Below are positions 16,917 to 24,765 of a DNA stretch of 64,000 nt, one piece after another. A program made the position numbers and the translations under genes. The notes under the pieces were generated by a model that saw only the letters and a list, made by a program, of their open reading frames with translations, had not been told where the DNA came from and searched no databases. Source of the DNA: Lachnospiraceae bacterium (GTDB lineage: Bacteria; Bacillota; Clostridia; Lachnospirales; Lachnospiraceae). The number at the start of each line of letters is the position of its first letter. Within the stretch, counting starts at the first letter, position 1. Where the stretch lies: NCBI GenBank assembly GCA_910575445.1, contig CAJTFW010000005.1, positions 193,556 to 257,555 of the forward strand. The letters are read 5' to 3'.

Positions 16917-17792
16917 GTGGCAAATTATTCACCGCTTCGTTATCCTGGAGGGAAAAGTCGCTTGGCTGAGTTTATAAAACTGGTAATTGAAAACATAAAT
17001 ATGAAAAATTGTACTTATATAGAACCTTTTGCAGGTGGTGCAGGAGTTGCACTTGCTTTATTGTTAGAGCATTGTGTAGAGGAAATTGTTATTAACGATT
17101 ATGACAAAGCTATTTATTCTTTTTGGAGAGCAGTTAAAGAAGATACAAATAAGTTGATAGATAGAATTTTAAATACACCATTAACAATAGAAGAATGGCA
17201 TAAACAAAAATATATATACACACATGCAAAAACATATTCGCTTGATCTTGCATTTGCTACATTATTTTTAAATAGAACAAATAGATCTGGGATATTAACC
17301 GCAGGACCTATTGGGGGTTATGCTCAGGATGGATTATGGAAGTTAGATGTACGTTATGATAAAGAAAAAATAATAAAAAAAATACAAGTGATTGGAAAGG
17401 AAAAGGATAGAATAAAAATATATAATAAAGACATTATAAGTTTAATTACCAATTTTATACCTAAATTTGGTGATAATGTATTTATATATTTTGACCCACC
17501 ATATTATAATAAAGGACAAAAATTATATAAAAACTTTTTTTCTTCTGATGATCATGAGAAAATAAAAAATGCAATTTTAGAAAACATAAAAGTTCCATGG
17601 CTTGTAACGTACGATACAGAAGATGAGATTAAAAAGCTTTATGCTGAATTTTTGATAAAAAAATTTGATTTAACATATAGCGCTGCAAATAAAGGAATTG
17701 CCTCTGAATTGATGATTTTTTCAGATGATAGATTTTGTCCATCTGAAGAACAAATTAAAAAAAGGAAAATAACAATAAACATGAGAGCATAG
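16917..17792 (+). CDS. D12-class DNA adenine-N6 methyltransferase
   Basis: A 291-residue DNA methyltransferase of the Dam/D12 group. SAM-binding motif I is IEPFAGGAGVA (about 35-45), preceded by the typical PLRYPGGKSRL start. The catalytic DPPY lies at 193-196. It methylates adenine at an unknown site. GTG at 16917 follows GAAAGGGGG. Eight bp downstream begins an AAA ATPase with a TOPRIM-like tail, so the methyltransferase probably marks self DNA or guards that protein. The pair is markedly AT-rich compared with its flanks, suggesting transfer. Confidence 0.9.
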   Translation: MANYSPLRYPGGKSRLAEFIKLVIENINMKNCTYIEPFAGGAGVALALLLEHCVEEIVINDYDKAIYSFWRAVKEDTNKLIDRILNTPLTIEEWHKQKYIYTHAKTYSLDLAFATLFLNRTNRSGILTAGPIGGYAQDGLWKLDVRYDKEKIIKKIQVIGKEKDRIKIYNKDIISLITNFIPKFGDNVFIYFDPPYYNKGQKLYKNFFSSDDHEKIKNAILENIKVPWLVTYDTEDEIKKLYAEFLIKKFDLTYSAANKGIASELMIFSDDRFCPSEEQIKKRKITINMRA

Positions 17793-17800
17793 GAGTACAT

Positions 17801-19456
17801 ATGATTATTAAAAGTGTTGAAATTGAAAAATTTAGGGCATTTCAGAATGTTGAATTTAGTCTTGGTAAACGAATAACAGCTATTTCTGGAAGAAATGCAA
17901 CACAAAAAACTACCGTTTTAGGAATGCTTGGTCAACCTTTCACCATATCCCAAACTGATCATCCATTGTATGGAAGTAAAACAATTGATGGTTATAATTT
18001 TAAATCTCAGTTTAAAGAAAAATTTAAAATATCTCCTAAACATGATAAAATTGGAGAACATAGATGGAAGATAAATTTGTATAATACTTCGATTTCGAAA
18101 GACAGTTCTTATACTATAGAGAGTATTGCTAGAAAACAAAAAGGAAAAGAACCTGAATTGAGATTTTGGAATGCTAAAAGCAGAGCAAAAGGAGCAGGAT
18201 TTCTTCAAGCACCTGTTTATTTTTTGAGCTTAAGTAGGCTATTTCCTATAGGAGAATCAGGAAAAACTAAAACATACATAAGTAAATTGACAGACGAAGA
18301 ATTAGTATACTGTATAGATCATTATAGAAAAATTTTATCTATTAAAAATATTTCAGGAGAAATAAATATAGGAATTGAGAAAGCAACTGTTTCCAGAACA
18401 TTTACTGGTGTAAGTGATGATATTCATGATATATTTACAAATTCAGCGGGTGAGGGGAATATAGTTAGAATTATTTTAGCAATACTTTCTTTTAAAAGAT
18501 TAAAAGAGAAATTTACAAATTATAAAGGGGGTATTTTACTTATTGATGAACTAGATGCAACACTTTATGGTTTTTCGCAGAAAAAATTGGTTGATTATTT
18601 ATATCAATCGGCTAAAGACTATAATATACAGATAATATTTACTACACATTCGCCTATCATATTGCGTCAAGTTAATAAGCATCAGAGACAAGAAAGAGCA
18701 CGTAAGGGGATAAATTTACCAATATTTGCATATGATAGTGCAATTGTATATTTGGAACCAGAATATAATAAAGAAGGGATAAGATTGATTAAGCCAAGAA
18801 ATATCAATACTTCAAGAGAGTTAAATCAAGCGTTAAATGATATTAATTTAACAGTTTTTAAGCCTGAGAATGGTATAAATGTATATTGTGAAGACGAACA
18901 TGCTGCTTCATTTGTAAAATTTCTTTTAAATAGAGAAATGGAAATAAATATAGAATTATATATGCAGTTTGTTTCTGTAAATTTAGGATGGTCAAATTAT
19001 ATACAACTTTATGAAAGAAATATTCCCGAATTTAGGAATAATATCATTTTGTTGGACGCGGATGTTCCAAAGATGAAAGAGTATAAGAAGAAAAGACAAA
19101 TGATTGAAGAAGCTGATAATATAACATTTTTGCCAGTAGAAATAGAAAAAGGAATATTTGCATTATTAAAAGATTATGGAAAGTTTAATGAATTTCAGGA
19201 AAAGTATTCTAATGTATCAGCTTTAAACTATGATATTTGCTTTAATGAGTGGGCATGGGATATTAATAAATATGAAAGTGTGGACTTCAAAAATTGGTTT
19301 ACACATATGGAAGCTATATTAGGAGATAGAACTATATTATTTAGATTTTGGATGGATAAAAATCAAGAAAAAGTGGATACTTTTTTAAACAACTTTGTTC
19401 ATATATTTAATGTGTTAGCAGAACAACTGGAGATAGATACATTGCCAGTATTGTAA
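17801..19456 (+). CDS. AAA (AAA15/OLD-like) ATPase with TOPRIM-like C-terminus
   Basis: A 551-residue protein. The SMC/OLD-type ATPase has IEKFRAFQNVEF, an odd Walker A (GRNATQKTT, 30-38, with Q for the usual G before K), an ABC-like signature NSAGEGN near 213, Walker B ILLIDELDATL (about 245-255) and the H-loop TTHSPIILRQ. From residue 358 a TOPRIM-like nuclease fold is suggested by VYCEDEHAA (E364) and IILLDADV (D419, D421). OLD, Gabija GajA and PARIS proteins have related layouts. With the adjacent methyltransferase it makes a candidate anti-phage module. Start ATG follows AGGAG. Confidence 0.75.
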   Translation: MIIKSVEIEKFRAFQNVEFSLGKRITAISGRNATQKTTVLGMLGQPFTISQTDHPLYGSKTIDGYNFKSQFKEKFKISPKHDKIGEHRWKINLYNTSISKDSSYTIESIARKQKGKEPELRFWNAKSRAKGAGFLQAPVYFLSLSRLFPIGESGKTKTYISKLTDEELVYCIDHYRKILSIKNISGEINIGIEKATVSRTFTGVSDDIHDIFTNSAGEGNIVRIILAILSFKRLKEKFTNYKGGILLIDELDATLYGFSQKKLVDYLYQSAKDYNIQIIFTTHSPIILRQVNKHQRQERARKGINLPIFAYDSAIVYLEPEYNKEGIRLIKPRNINTSRELNQALNDINLTVFKPENGINVYCEDEHAASFVKFLLNREMEINIELYMQFVSVNLGWSNYIQLYERNIPEFRNNIILLDADVPKMKEYKKKRQMIEEADNITFLPVEIEKGIFALLKDYGKFNEFQEKYSNVSALNYDICFNEWAWDINKYESVDFKNWFTHMEAILGDRTILFRFWMDKNQEKVDTFLNNFVHIFNVLAEQLEIDTLPVL

Positions 19457-19495
19457 TTTAAGCAAAAGTACATCTTGCTTTGTAAGTACTAATAT

Positions 19496-19549
19496 GGGAC
19501 TGTCGCTTTAATGATTGAAAAATCTTAGTGCGACAGTCCCTATATTTTT
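19496..19549 (+). terminator. terminator of the defence-like island
   Basis: GGGACTGTCGC and GCGACAGTCCC form a perfect 11-bp stem with a 23-base loop, followed by TATATTTTT. Confidence 0.75.
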
Positions 19550-19658
19550 GTTGTATCAATTTTTATCTGCTATAGTCACAGCACGCAGCGTAGTCTAAGA
19601 TAAATGTACTGCAACTGGTTGTAAATGGATACTACATTGGGAAAACAAAGGAGGAAGT

Positions 19659-20273
19659 ATGACAGATACATACGGATATGCGCGCGTAAGTACGAAGGAA
19701 CAAAAGGAGGATAGGCAGCTTCTTGCATTGTGGGAGATGAAGGTGCCAAGGAAAAATATCTATACGGACCGGCAGTCGGGAAAGGACTTTAACAGACCGA
19801 TGTACAGGCGGCTTTTAAAGCGGCTAAAAGAAGATGACCTTCTGTATATTCAGAGCATCGACAGACTGGGGCGAAATTATGAGGAAATTTTAGAGCAGTG
19901 GAGAGTGCTGACCCGGGAGAAAAAGGTGGATATTGTGGTACTGGATATGCCACTTCTGGATACGCGAAGGGGGAAAGATTTGATGGGGACATTTTTAAGT
20001 GATGTTGTATTGCAGGTGTTGTCTTTTGTAGCGGAAAATGAGCGGAAGACGATTCGGCAGAGACAAAGAGAAGGGATTGAAGCAGCAAAACTTCGGGGTG
20101 TACAGTTTGGAAGGCCGAGAAAACCACTACCAGAAAATTTTGAACAAATCTGCGTACTTTGGCAGTCAGGAGAGCTGTCTAGCAGAAAAGCTGCAAAGCT
20201 GTGCGGAATGCCGCTGACGTCGTTTTGTAGAATTGGGGAGGAATGGAAAGGGGAACAAAGAGAAATGGCTTAG
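19659..20273 (+). CDS. small serine recombinase (resolvase/invertase)
   Basis: A 204-residue serine recombinase. YGYARVSTKEQ holds the catalytic serine (S11), and DRLGRNYEEI, FLSDVVLQVLSFVAENERK and IRQRQREGIEAAK follow the resolvase/invertase fold. A C-terminal helix-turn-helix (SGELSSRKAAKLCGMPLTSF) binds DNA. Size and domain order match Hin/Gin-type invertases and Tn3-type resolvases. Eleven bp after its stop lies the first of two perfect 20-bp inverted repeats, the expected arrangement for an invertase with its own switch. The ATG follows AGGAGG. Invertase rather than resolvase is an inference from these repeats. Confidence 0.88.
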   Translation: MTDTYGYARVSTKEQKEDRQLLALWEMKVPRKNIYTDRQSGKDFNRPMYRRLLKRLKEDDLLYIQSIDRLGRNYEEILEQWRVLTREKKVDIVVLDMPLLDTRRGKDLMGTFLSDVVLQVLSFVAENERKTIRQRQREGIEAAKLRGVQFGRPRKPLPENFEQICVLWQSGELSSRKAAKLCGMPLTSFCRIGEEWKGEQREMA

Positions 20274-20283
20274 AATAGGTGTC

Positions 20284-20303
20284 CCAAAAGGTGTACTTTT
20301 TGG
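20284..20303 (+). repeat. left inverted repeat of a candidate invertible segment
   Basis: CCAAAAGGTGTACTTTTTGG is exactly the reverse complement of 20411-20430. The repeat is itself nearly palindromic with an asymmetric centre, as expected for a serine recombinase crossover site. It is extended outward by GTGTC/GACAC into a hairpin. Confidence 0.85.
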
Positions 20304-20410
20304 GACACAGCCTTATCTGTGTAACTCGAGAGAATTTTAGCACAGTTTTCTATAAAAATCAAGATTTTAGGCGTATTTCTTCTGGTAATTATAGGGTAAG
20401 GCAGAGTGTA
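20304..20410. promoter_or_regulatory. candidate invertible promoter segment
   Basis: This is the 107 bp between the two repeats. On the minus strand TTGATT (20357-20362) and TAAAAT (20334-20339) are 17 bp apart, with an extended -10 (TGCTAAAAT). In the orientation given, this promoter points toward the recombinase gene's 3' end and away from the TnpB-like gene. After inversion it would fire toward the start at 20446, about 60 bp downstream. No comparable plus-strand promoter was seen in the segment. Switching itself is inferred. Confidence 0.65.
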
Positions 20411-20430
20411 CCAAAAAGTACACCTTTTGG
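20411..20430 (-). repeat. right inverted repeat of a candidate invertible segment
   Basis: CCAAAAAGTACACCTTTTGG is the exact inverted partner of 20284-20303. The next gene's ribosome site (AAAAAGGA) and ATG at 20446 follow immediately. Confidence 0.85.
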
Positions 20431-20445
20431 ATAAAAAGGAAGCGT

Positions 20446-21771
20446 ATGATGCCAAAAGAGACGATAAATAAGATTGTCCGCCAATATAATAGAGAACCAA
20501 TTTCTCCAGAGGATATGCAAAAATTACAGGAGATTGCTTCGGATTGTAAGACAGTAAAAAATTATGTGTATCAGCGCTATGGCGGAATCAAAAGTCTTTC
20601 TAAATTGTATCCTGGTTATACAGTGCAAAATGAGATGACAGCATGTGGCTTAAGAGAACGCCTTTCGTTGCCGTCGGTGTATTTTTATTTGGCTGTATTT
20701 GATGCGCTAAGGGATATTAAGAGTCAATGGTCCAGGATTAAGGCAGCTGTGCTAAAGCAGATTCAAGCCAATGAGATGCTGACAGAACAAGAAAAACATT
20801 TTGCCCGTTATCTTTTAAAGGTCAGCAACGCCTTTGAAGCTGTCTTAAATCGTACGCCGATGAAGCTTCCCAAGGCATTTGAGCAGCAATATCAGATGCT
20901 TTCTAAAGGGGTCAATATTAAAAAGGTCGAGAATTATCTTAGGCGGCAAGTGAGAAAGCGCCAAGTAAAACTGCATACAGACGCAGCCGATGGATTTGCC
21001 ATCTCAGAGCGGGCATATCGCTATGGAGACCATGGCATCTATCTCTCGGTCAAGGAAAAGAGAAAGCGCATCTTTATTCCACTTACAGATACCAATCAAT
21101 ATACAAGGCAGTTGTATATACGGTTATATCCAGACAGAGGCGATATAGAATTAAGAGTTCTAATAGATGTATCTGTAAAAAAATGCTCCGATTATACCAG
21201 ACGGATTGGTCTGTCTATGGGAATGTATACCATGCTAGTAACAGAAGATGGGCATAGGTATGGGGAGGCACTTGGGTATTATCAAGAACAGCTTTCTAAT
21301 TGGCTAAGAGAAGAACATACCAAATACCGCAAAAACCGCGCAGCCAATCCTGGAAGAAAGAAATATGCAGCTAAAAAACAGCGGTTAGAGGAACAACTTC
21401 ACACCTATATCAATCAAGAGTTAAACCGTTTTTTAAAAACAGAAAAACCAGCCGTACTCTATCTTCCCAAATTGCCAAGACCTGGAGTGACAGGACCAGT
21501 AAAGAGAATCAACTATCTAGTCACAACCTGGCAGCGGGGGTATATTCGGCAGAGATTGATACAAAAATGTCAAGAACAGTCGATTACCTTTATCGAAATA
21601 TTTGGCAAAGACATTAGCCGGGAGTGCAGTCAGTGTGGAGCAGCAGGCACGATAAAAGGAGAAGATTTTTCCTGTCCATCATGCGGATATAAGACCGAGA
21701 AAAAGACCAACGCAGCGCAAAATGCCAAAAAGCGTGGAGAAGCCAATCATAAAGACAGGAACCCTGGATAA
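20446..21771 (+). CDS. TnpB-like protein with apparently inactive RuvC (TldR-like)
   Basis: A 441-residue TnpB/Cas12-related protein. The C-terminal zinc finger is intact: C394, C397, C410, C413 (ECSQCGAAG, FSCPSCGY), followed by the NAAQN segment. The three RuvC acids appear replaced. The first motif reads GLSMG at 255-259 where active TnpB has G-[IV]-D-x-G. The second reads VLYLPKL (337-343) where E is expected. The third reads EKKTNAAQN where D-x-NAA is expected. Nuclease-dead TnpB relatives (TldR) act as RNA-guided repressors. Neighbours are a serine recombinase, a promoter flanked by inverted repeats, and a structured RNA candidate. My alignment is by eye. Confidence 0.75.
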   Translation: MMPKETINKIVRQYNREPISPEDMQKLQEIASDCKTVKNYVYQRYGGIKSLSKLYPGYTVQNEMTACGLRERLSLPSVYFYLAVFDALRDIKSQWSRIKAAVLKQIQANEMLTEQEKHFARYLLKVSNAFEAVLNRTPMKLPKAFEQQYQMLSKGVNIKKVENYLRRQVRKRQVKLHTDAADGFAISERAYRYGDHGIYLSVKEKRKRIFIPLTDTNQYTRQLYIRLYPDRGDIELRVLIDVSVKKCSDYTRRIGLSMGMYTMLVTEDGHRYGEALGYYQEQLSNWLREEHTKYRKNRAANPGRKKYAAKKQRLEEQLHTYINQELNRFLKTEKPAVLYLPKLPRPGVTGPVKRINYLVTTWQRGYIRQRLIQKCQEQSITFIEIFGKDISRECSQCGAAGTIKGEDFSCPSCGYKTEKKTNAAQNAKKRGEANHKDRNPG

Positions 21772-21839
21772 ATAAAGGCGATAAACCTCTATTTCACCAA
21801 AAGGACCAGGCGGACTATCTATGATATAAAAAACCATAC

Positions 21840-21955
21840 GGCATTAGAAGGTGTGTGCAGCCTGCACCCACGAATTGGATATGCCAAGACCCCAAGAACA
21901 TGCGCTGTGCATGAAGTATTGGGGAGCGAAGTGAGAGAGTAACTCTCTCACATCC
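21840..21955 (+). ncRNA. structured RNA candidate, possible guide RNA of the TnpB-like protein
   Basis: Three strong stem-loops stand in a row. GGCAT/ATGCC (21840-21885) encloses GTGCAG-C-CTGCAC. CCCCAA/TTGGGG (21890-21924) encloses CATGC/GCATG. GTGAGAGAGT/ACTCTCTCAC (21931-21951) is a perfect 10-bp stem. TnpB and TldR guide RNAs are encoded directly downstream of the protein gene, with the guide 3' of the scaffold. If that holds here, the guide would start at about 21952-21960. Strand and ends are inferred. Confidence 0.5.
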
Positions 21956-22078
21956 CTTAATCAATATAAGATAAAGGGACCAATATTCCTTATTTATTCC
22001 AGCAATGAGCCGGGAAGGTATAAATTGCAGGAAGCAGATGGAAAGATTGCTTTTCAGCTGCTGGATGAAATTTTATAA

Positions 22079-22139
22079 CTATGTGGCGAATGCCACATAG
22101 TGAGAAAAATCTCCGATTTTTCGAACCTCCCCGGCGGAG
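22079..22139 (+). promoter_or_regulatory. triple-hairpin leader of the glycan operon
   Basis: Three hairpins follow one another: CTATGTGGC-GAAT-GCCACATAG (perfect 9 bp), GAAAAATC-TCC-GATTTTTC (8 bp) and CTCC-CCGGC-GGAG. They lie 77 bp upstream of the first glycan gene. They could be attenuation or anti-termination elements. The second one ends in TTTTTC and could terminate weakly. Confidence 0.45.
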
Positions 22140-22215
22140 TAAAGCAAAGTAACCTAAAAGTATCGCCCCCATACCCCATAGCTTAATTCGACATCCCCAC
22201 GGAGACGGAACCATT

Positions 22216-24747
22216 ATGAGAAAAGCACAAAAATCCCAAATTGAAGATTTCCTTCAGCTCCTCCTACGAGCCCACGAAGGAATCAAACGCTCCATCGAGA
22301 ATGGCCAAAGAGACAGCGCCCTGGACCTTCTAGGCCAGTGCCAAGACGGCGCCATCCAAATTGGTGAGATGATAGAAGCCATCGAAGGCGAAGGCTTTAT
22401 CACCGTCTCTTATCTCGAAGATTACTGCGAATCCGTCTATCAAATATACGAATCCGTCCGTCAGAACCAAAAGCAAAACCCCAATAAAATCTTCAAACAC
22501 CTGCGCACCTCCTTAACGCAGGTTAAAAACAGTGTCAAAAACGATATCAAAGTACGCAAAGAAGCCGTATTTCTACCATATAAAGCATCCATGTGGGACT
22601 CTCTCGAGAGCGTCTACAAAGCTGCTGCCGAAGACTCGGACTGTGACGCCTACGTTATCCCCATCCCCTATTTTGACAAAAACCCAGATGGCAGCTTTCG
22701 CGAAGAACACTATGAAGGTGACCTCTATCCCAAAGATATTCCCATCACAAGATATGAGGACTACGATTTTGAAAATCGTCAACCCGATCTAATCTTTATC
22801 CACAACCCTTACGACGAGTGTAATTATGTCACCAGTGTGTATCCATTTTTTTACTCAAAAAACCTAAAACAATATACGGAGCAATTAGTTTATATACCTT
22901 ATTTTATATTAGACGAGATTGACCCAGAGAACCCCCAGGCAGTAGAAGGAATGAAACACTTTTGCACCGTTCCTGCTGTTATCTATGCAGACAAAGTCAT
23001 CGTCCAGTCAGAAGATATGCGAAAAATCTACATCAACGTCATGACAGAATATGCCAAAGGAAGTAAGGCTGACCGAAAGTATTGGGAAGAAAAGATACTG
23101 GGCCTTGGTTCACCCAAAGTAGATAAAGTGCTTAACACAAAGAAAGAAGAACTAAAGATTCCTGACGAGTGGCTGAAGATTATCGAGAAAGAGGATGGAA
23201 GCTTTAAGAAGGTTATCTTCTACAATACAAGTGTAACTGCGCTTTTAGAGCATGGAGAGAAGATGCTTGTAAAGATGCAGGATGTCTTCAGGGTGTTTAG
23301 GGAGAATGTGGAGGAAGTAGCACTGCTGTGGCGACCGCATCCACTGATACAGGCGACGATTGAAAGCATGAGACCAGAGCTCTGGGAGGAGTATCGAGGG
23401 CTGGTGGAAGAATATAAGGTGGAAGGATGGGGGATATATGATGATACGGCGGACCTAGATAGGGCGATTGCGCTGTGTGACGGGTATTATGGGGACCATA
23501 GCTCGGTGGTGAAGTTGTGCCAGGAGGCGGGGAAGGTGGTGATGGTGCAGGAGCCAGATGTAGAATATCTTTCCAAACCTTTTTTTTATGATTGTATATG
23601 GAATGATAATGAGATTGTATATCCATTAGCCAATTATAACGCTTTATGTAAAACAGATATATTAACAGGTAAGACTACCATCATAGGTCAAGCAGAGGAG
23701 AAAAATGAACCATTACTCTATGTAGGTGGATACAAATGGAATGATTATATTATTTTTTCAAGCTATAAAGCAAGAGCAGCATTAGCTTTTTATAATATTA
23801 AACGAGATGAATGGTCATATATACCTGTAGAAAAAGAAAAAAAAGACTGGTTAAATTTTAGAGAAGAAAATGTCTTTGAATATGGCGGTTTTTTATACAT
23901 ATTTCCATATGCCTTTGTGGTTTTAAAGGTTGATGTTCAAAAAAGAAGCATTAAATATTTGTTTTATCCTAATCTTAATCCGTCAGATGATATGCGAGGG
24001 GAGCTTGCAAAAGTAAATTATAAAATATATATCCCTATGAAACATAAGAATATTATATATAAATTTAATCTGGAAACGGAACAGATAGAAACTATTACAG
24101 TCAATACAAAATTAGAAGGAATCGATACTCTTTGCTTTGACGGAAAGCTATTTTGGATGACTGGAATAGGAAAGATGATATGTTCCTGGGATGAAACAAA
24201 AAATAGTTGTACTTCTTATGAGAATTATCCGAAAGGATTTGGAAAGTTTACAGAAAGAGAGGAAGGAGAAAAAGGCTGGTGGTTTGCTTTAAGTAAAGTA
24301 TATCAAAATGCCATATACTTTGTTCCTAGTTATGCAAATATGCTGATAAAGCTGGATACGAAAACCTTGAAGATGAAAGAAATAGCTATTGCAGACGAGG
24401 AAGAAGATAGAGAAAGCCTTAGTCGAAAAGGAAGATTTTACATTGCGAAATATGGTTTGGGAAAGCAACAAAATAATAGACTTATGCTGCTGTCTACAAA
24501 AAATAAAAATCTTATATTCATTGATTTAGATAATGAAAGTGTTGAAAAAATCGAATTTATAATACAGAAAAAAGGTGAAATTAATCCATCATTTAGAGAG
24601 GATAATCCTTTAAATGAGGCAATGTCTGACGTTTTAAATATTATAGATACTATAAAAAAAGAAGTAAACTTATCAATAAATTATATAAGGAAAAAGAGTA
24701 AAGGAGAAAAGATTTATATATCTTTTTGTAATATAACAGATATCTAA
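22216..24747 (+). CDS. large glycan-locus protein: CDP-glycerol transferase-like domain plus propeller-like C-terminus
   Basis: An 843-residue protein. Residues 1-110 are helical. About 110-450 resemble the CDP-glycerol glycerophosphotransferase/GT-B type (EAVFLPYKASMWDSLESV, FIHNPYDECNYVTSVYPF, LWRPHPLIQATIES, DGYYGDHSSVVKLCQEAG). About 450-780 consist of repeating strands (YVGGYKWNDYIIFSSYK, DTLCFDGKLFWMTGIGK) that suggest a beta-propeller. This composite is widespread in Lachnospiraceae surface-glycan loci. DNA composition changes sharply at about 23570, between the two domains, implying a recombinant gene. Start ATG follows GGAGACGGAACCATT. The transferred group is inferred. Confidence 0.65.
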   Translation: MRKAQKSQIEDFLQLLLRAHEGIKRSIENGQRDSALDLLGQCQDGAIQIGEMIEAIEGEGFITVSYLEDYCESVYQIYESVRQNQKQNPNKIFKHLRTSLTQVKNSVKNDIKVRKEAVFLPYKASMWDSLESVYKAAAEDSDCDAYVIPIPYFDKNPDGSFREEHYEGDLYPKDIPITRYEDYDFENRQPDLIFIHNPYDECNYVTSVYPFFYSKNLKQYTEQLVYIPYFILDEIDPENPQAVEGMKHFCTVPAVIYADKVIVQSEDMRKIYINVMTEYAKGSKADRKYWEEKILGLGSPKVDKVLNTKKEELKIPDEWLKIIEKEDGSFKKVIFYNTSVTALLEHGEKMLVKMQDVFRVFRENVEEVALLWRPHPLIQATIESMRPELWEEYRGLVEEYKVEGWGIYDDTADLDRAIALCDGYYGDHSSVVKLCQEAGKVVMVQEPDVEYLSKPFFYDCIWNDNEIVYPLANYNALCKTDILTGKTTIIGQAEEKNEPLLYVGGYKWNDYIIFSSYKARAALAFYNIKRDEWSYIPVEKEKKDWLNFREENVFEYGGFLYIFPYAFVVLKVDVQKRSIKYLFYPNLNPSDDMRGELAKVNYKIYIPMKHKNIIYKFNLETEQIETITVNTKLEGIDTLCFDGKLFWMTGIGKMICSWDETKNSCTSYENYPKGFGKFTEREEGEKGWWFALSKVYQNAIYFVPSYANMLIKLDTKTLKMKEIAIADEEEDRESLSRKGRFYIAKYGLGKQQNNRLMLLSTKNKNLIFIDLDNESVEKIEFIIQKKGEINPSFREDNPLNEAMSDVLNIIDTIKKEVNLSINYIRKKSKGEKIYISFCNITDI

Positions 24748-24765
24748 TTTTGAATGAGGACATTT

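Larger units (their letters stand above)
21772..22215. other. 444-bp region between the TnpB-like gene and the glycan operon
   Basis: No complete gene. It contains the structured RNA candidate (21840-21955) and three leader hairpins (22079-22139). Between them, about 21976-22078, lies an open fragment reading PIFLIYSSNEPGRYKLQEAD, GKIAFQLLDEIL and a stop, without a start. The fragment looks like the end of a lost gene; I cannot name it. A promoter for the downstream operon must lie here, but none matches well. Confidence 0.45.

Noticed and set aside
19659-21771. Reading recombinase plus TnpB-like gene as an ordinary active IS607-type element
   Set aside because: The recombinase lacks the N-terminal MerR-like domain of IS607 TnpA, the TnpB-like protein lacks RuvC acids, and no element ends were found. 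An old, domesticated element remains possible as the origin.
21931-21951. Perfect 10-bp stem after the TnpB-like gene as a simple terminator
   Set aside because: No T-tract follows on either strand, and it is the last of three stems in a row.
23297-23626. Proline-rich minus-strand open frame
   Set aside because: It is the shadow of the G-rich coding stretch on the plus strand; its proline runs come from that composition and it has no ribosome site.
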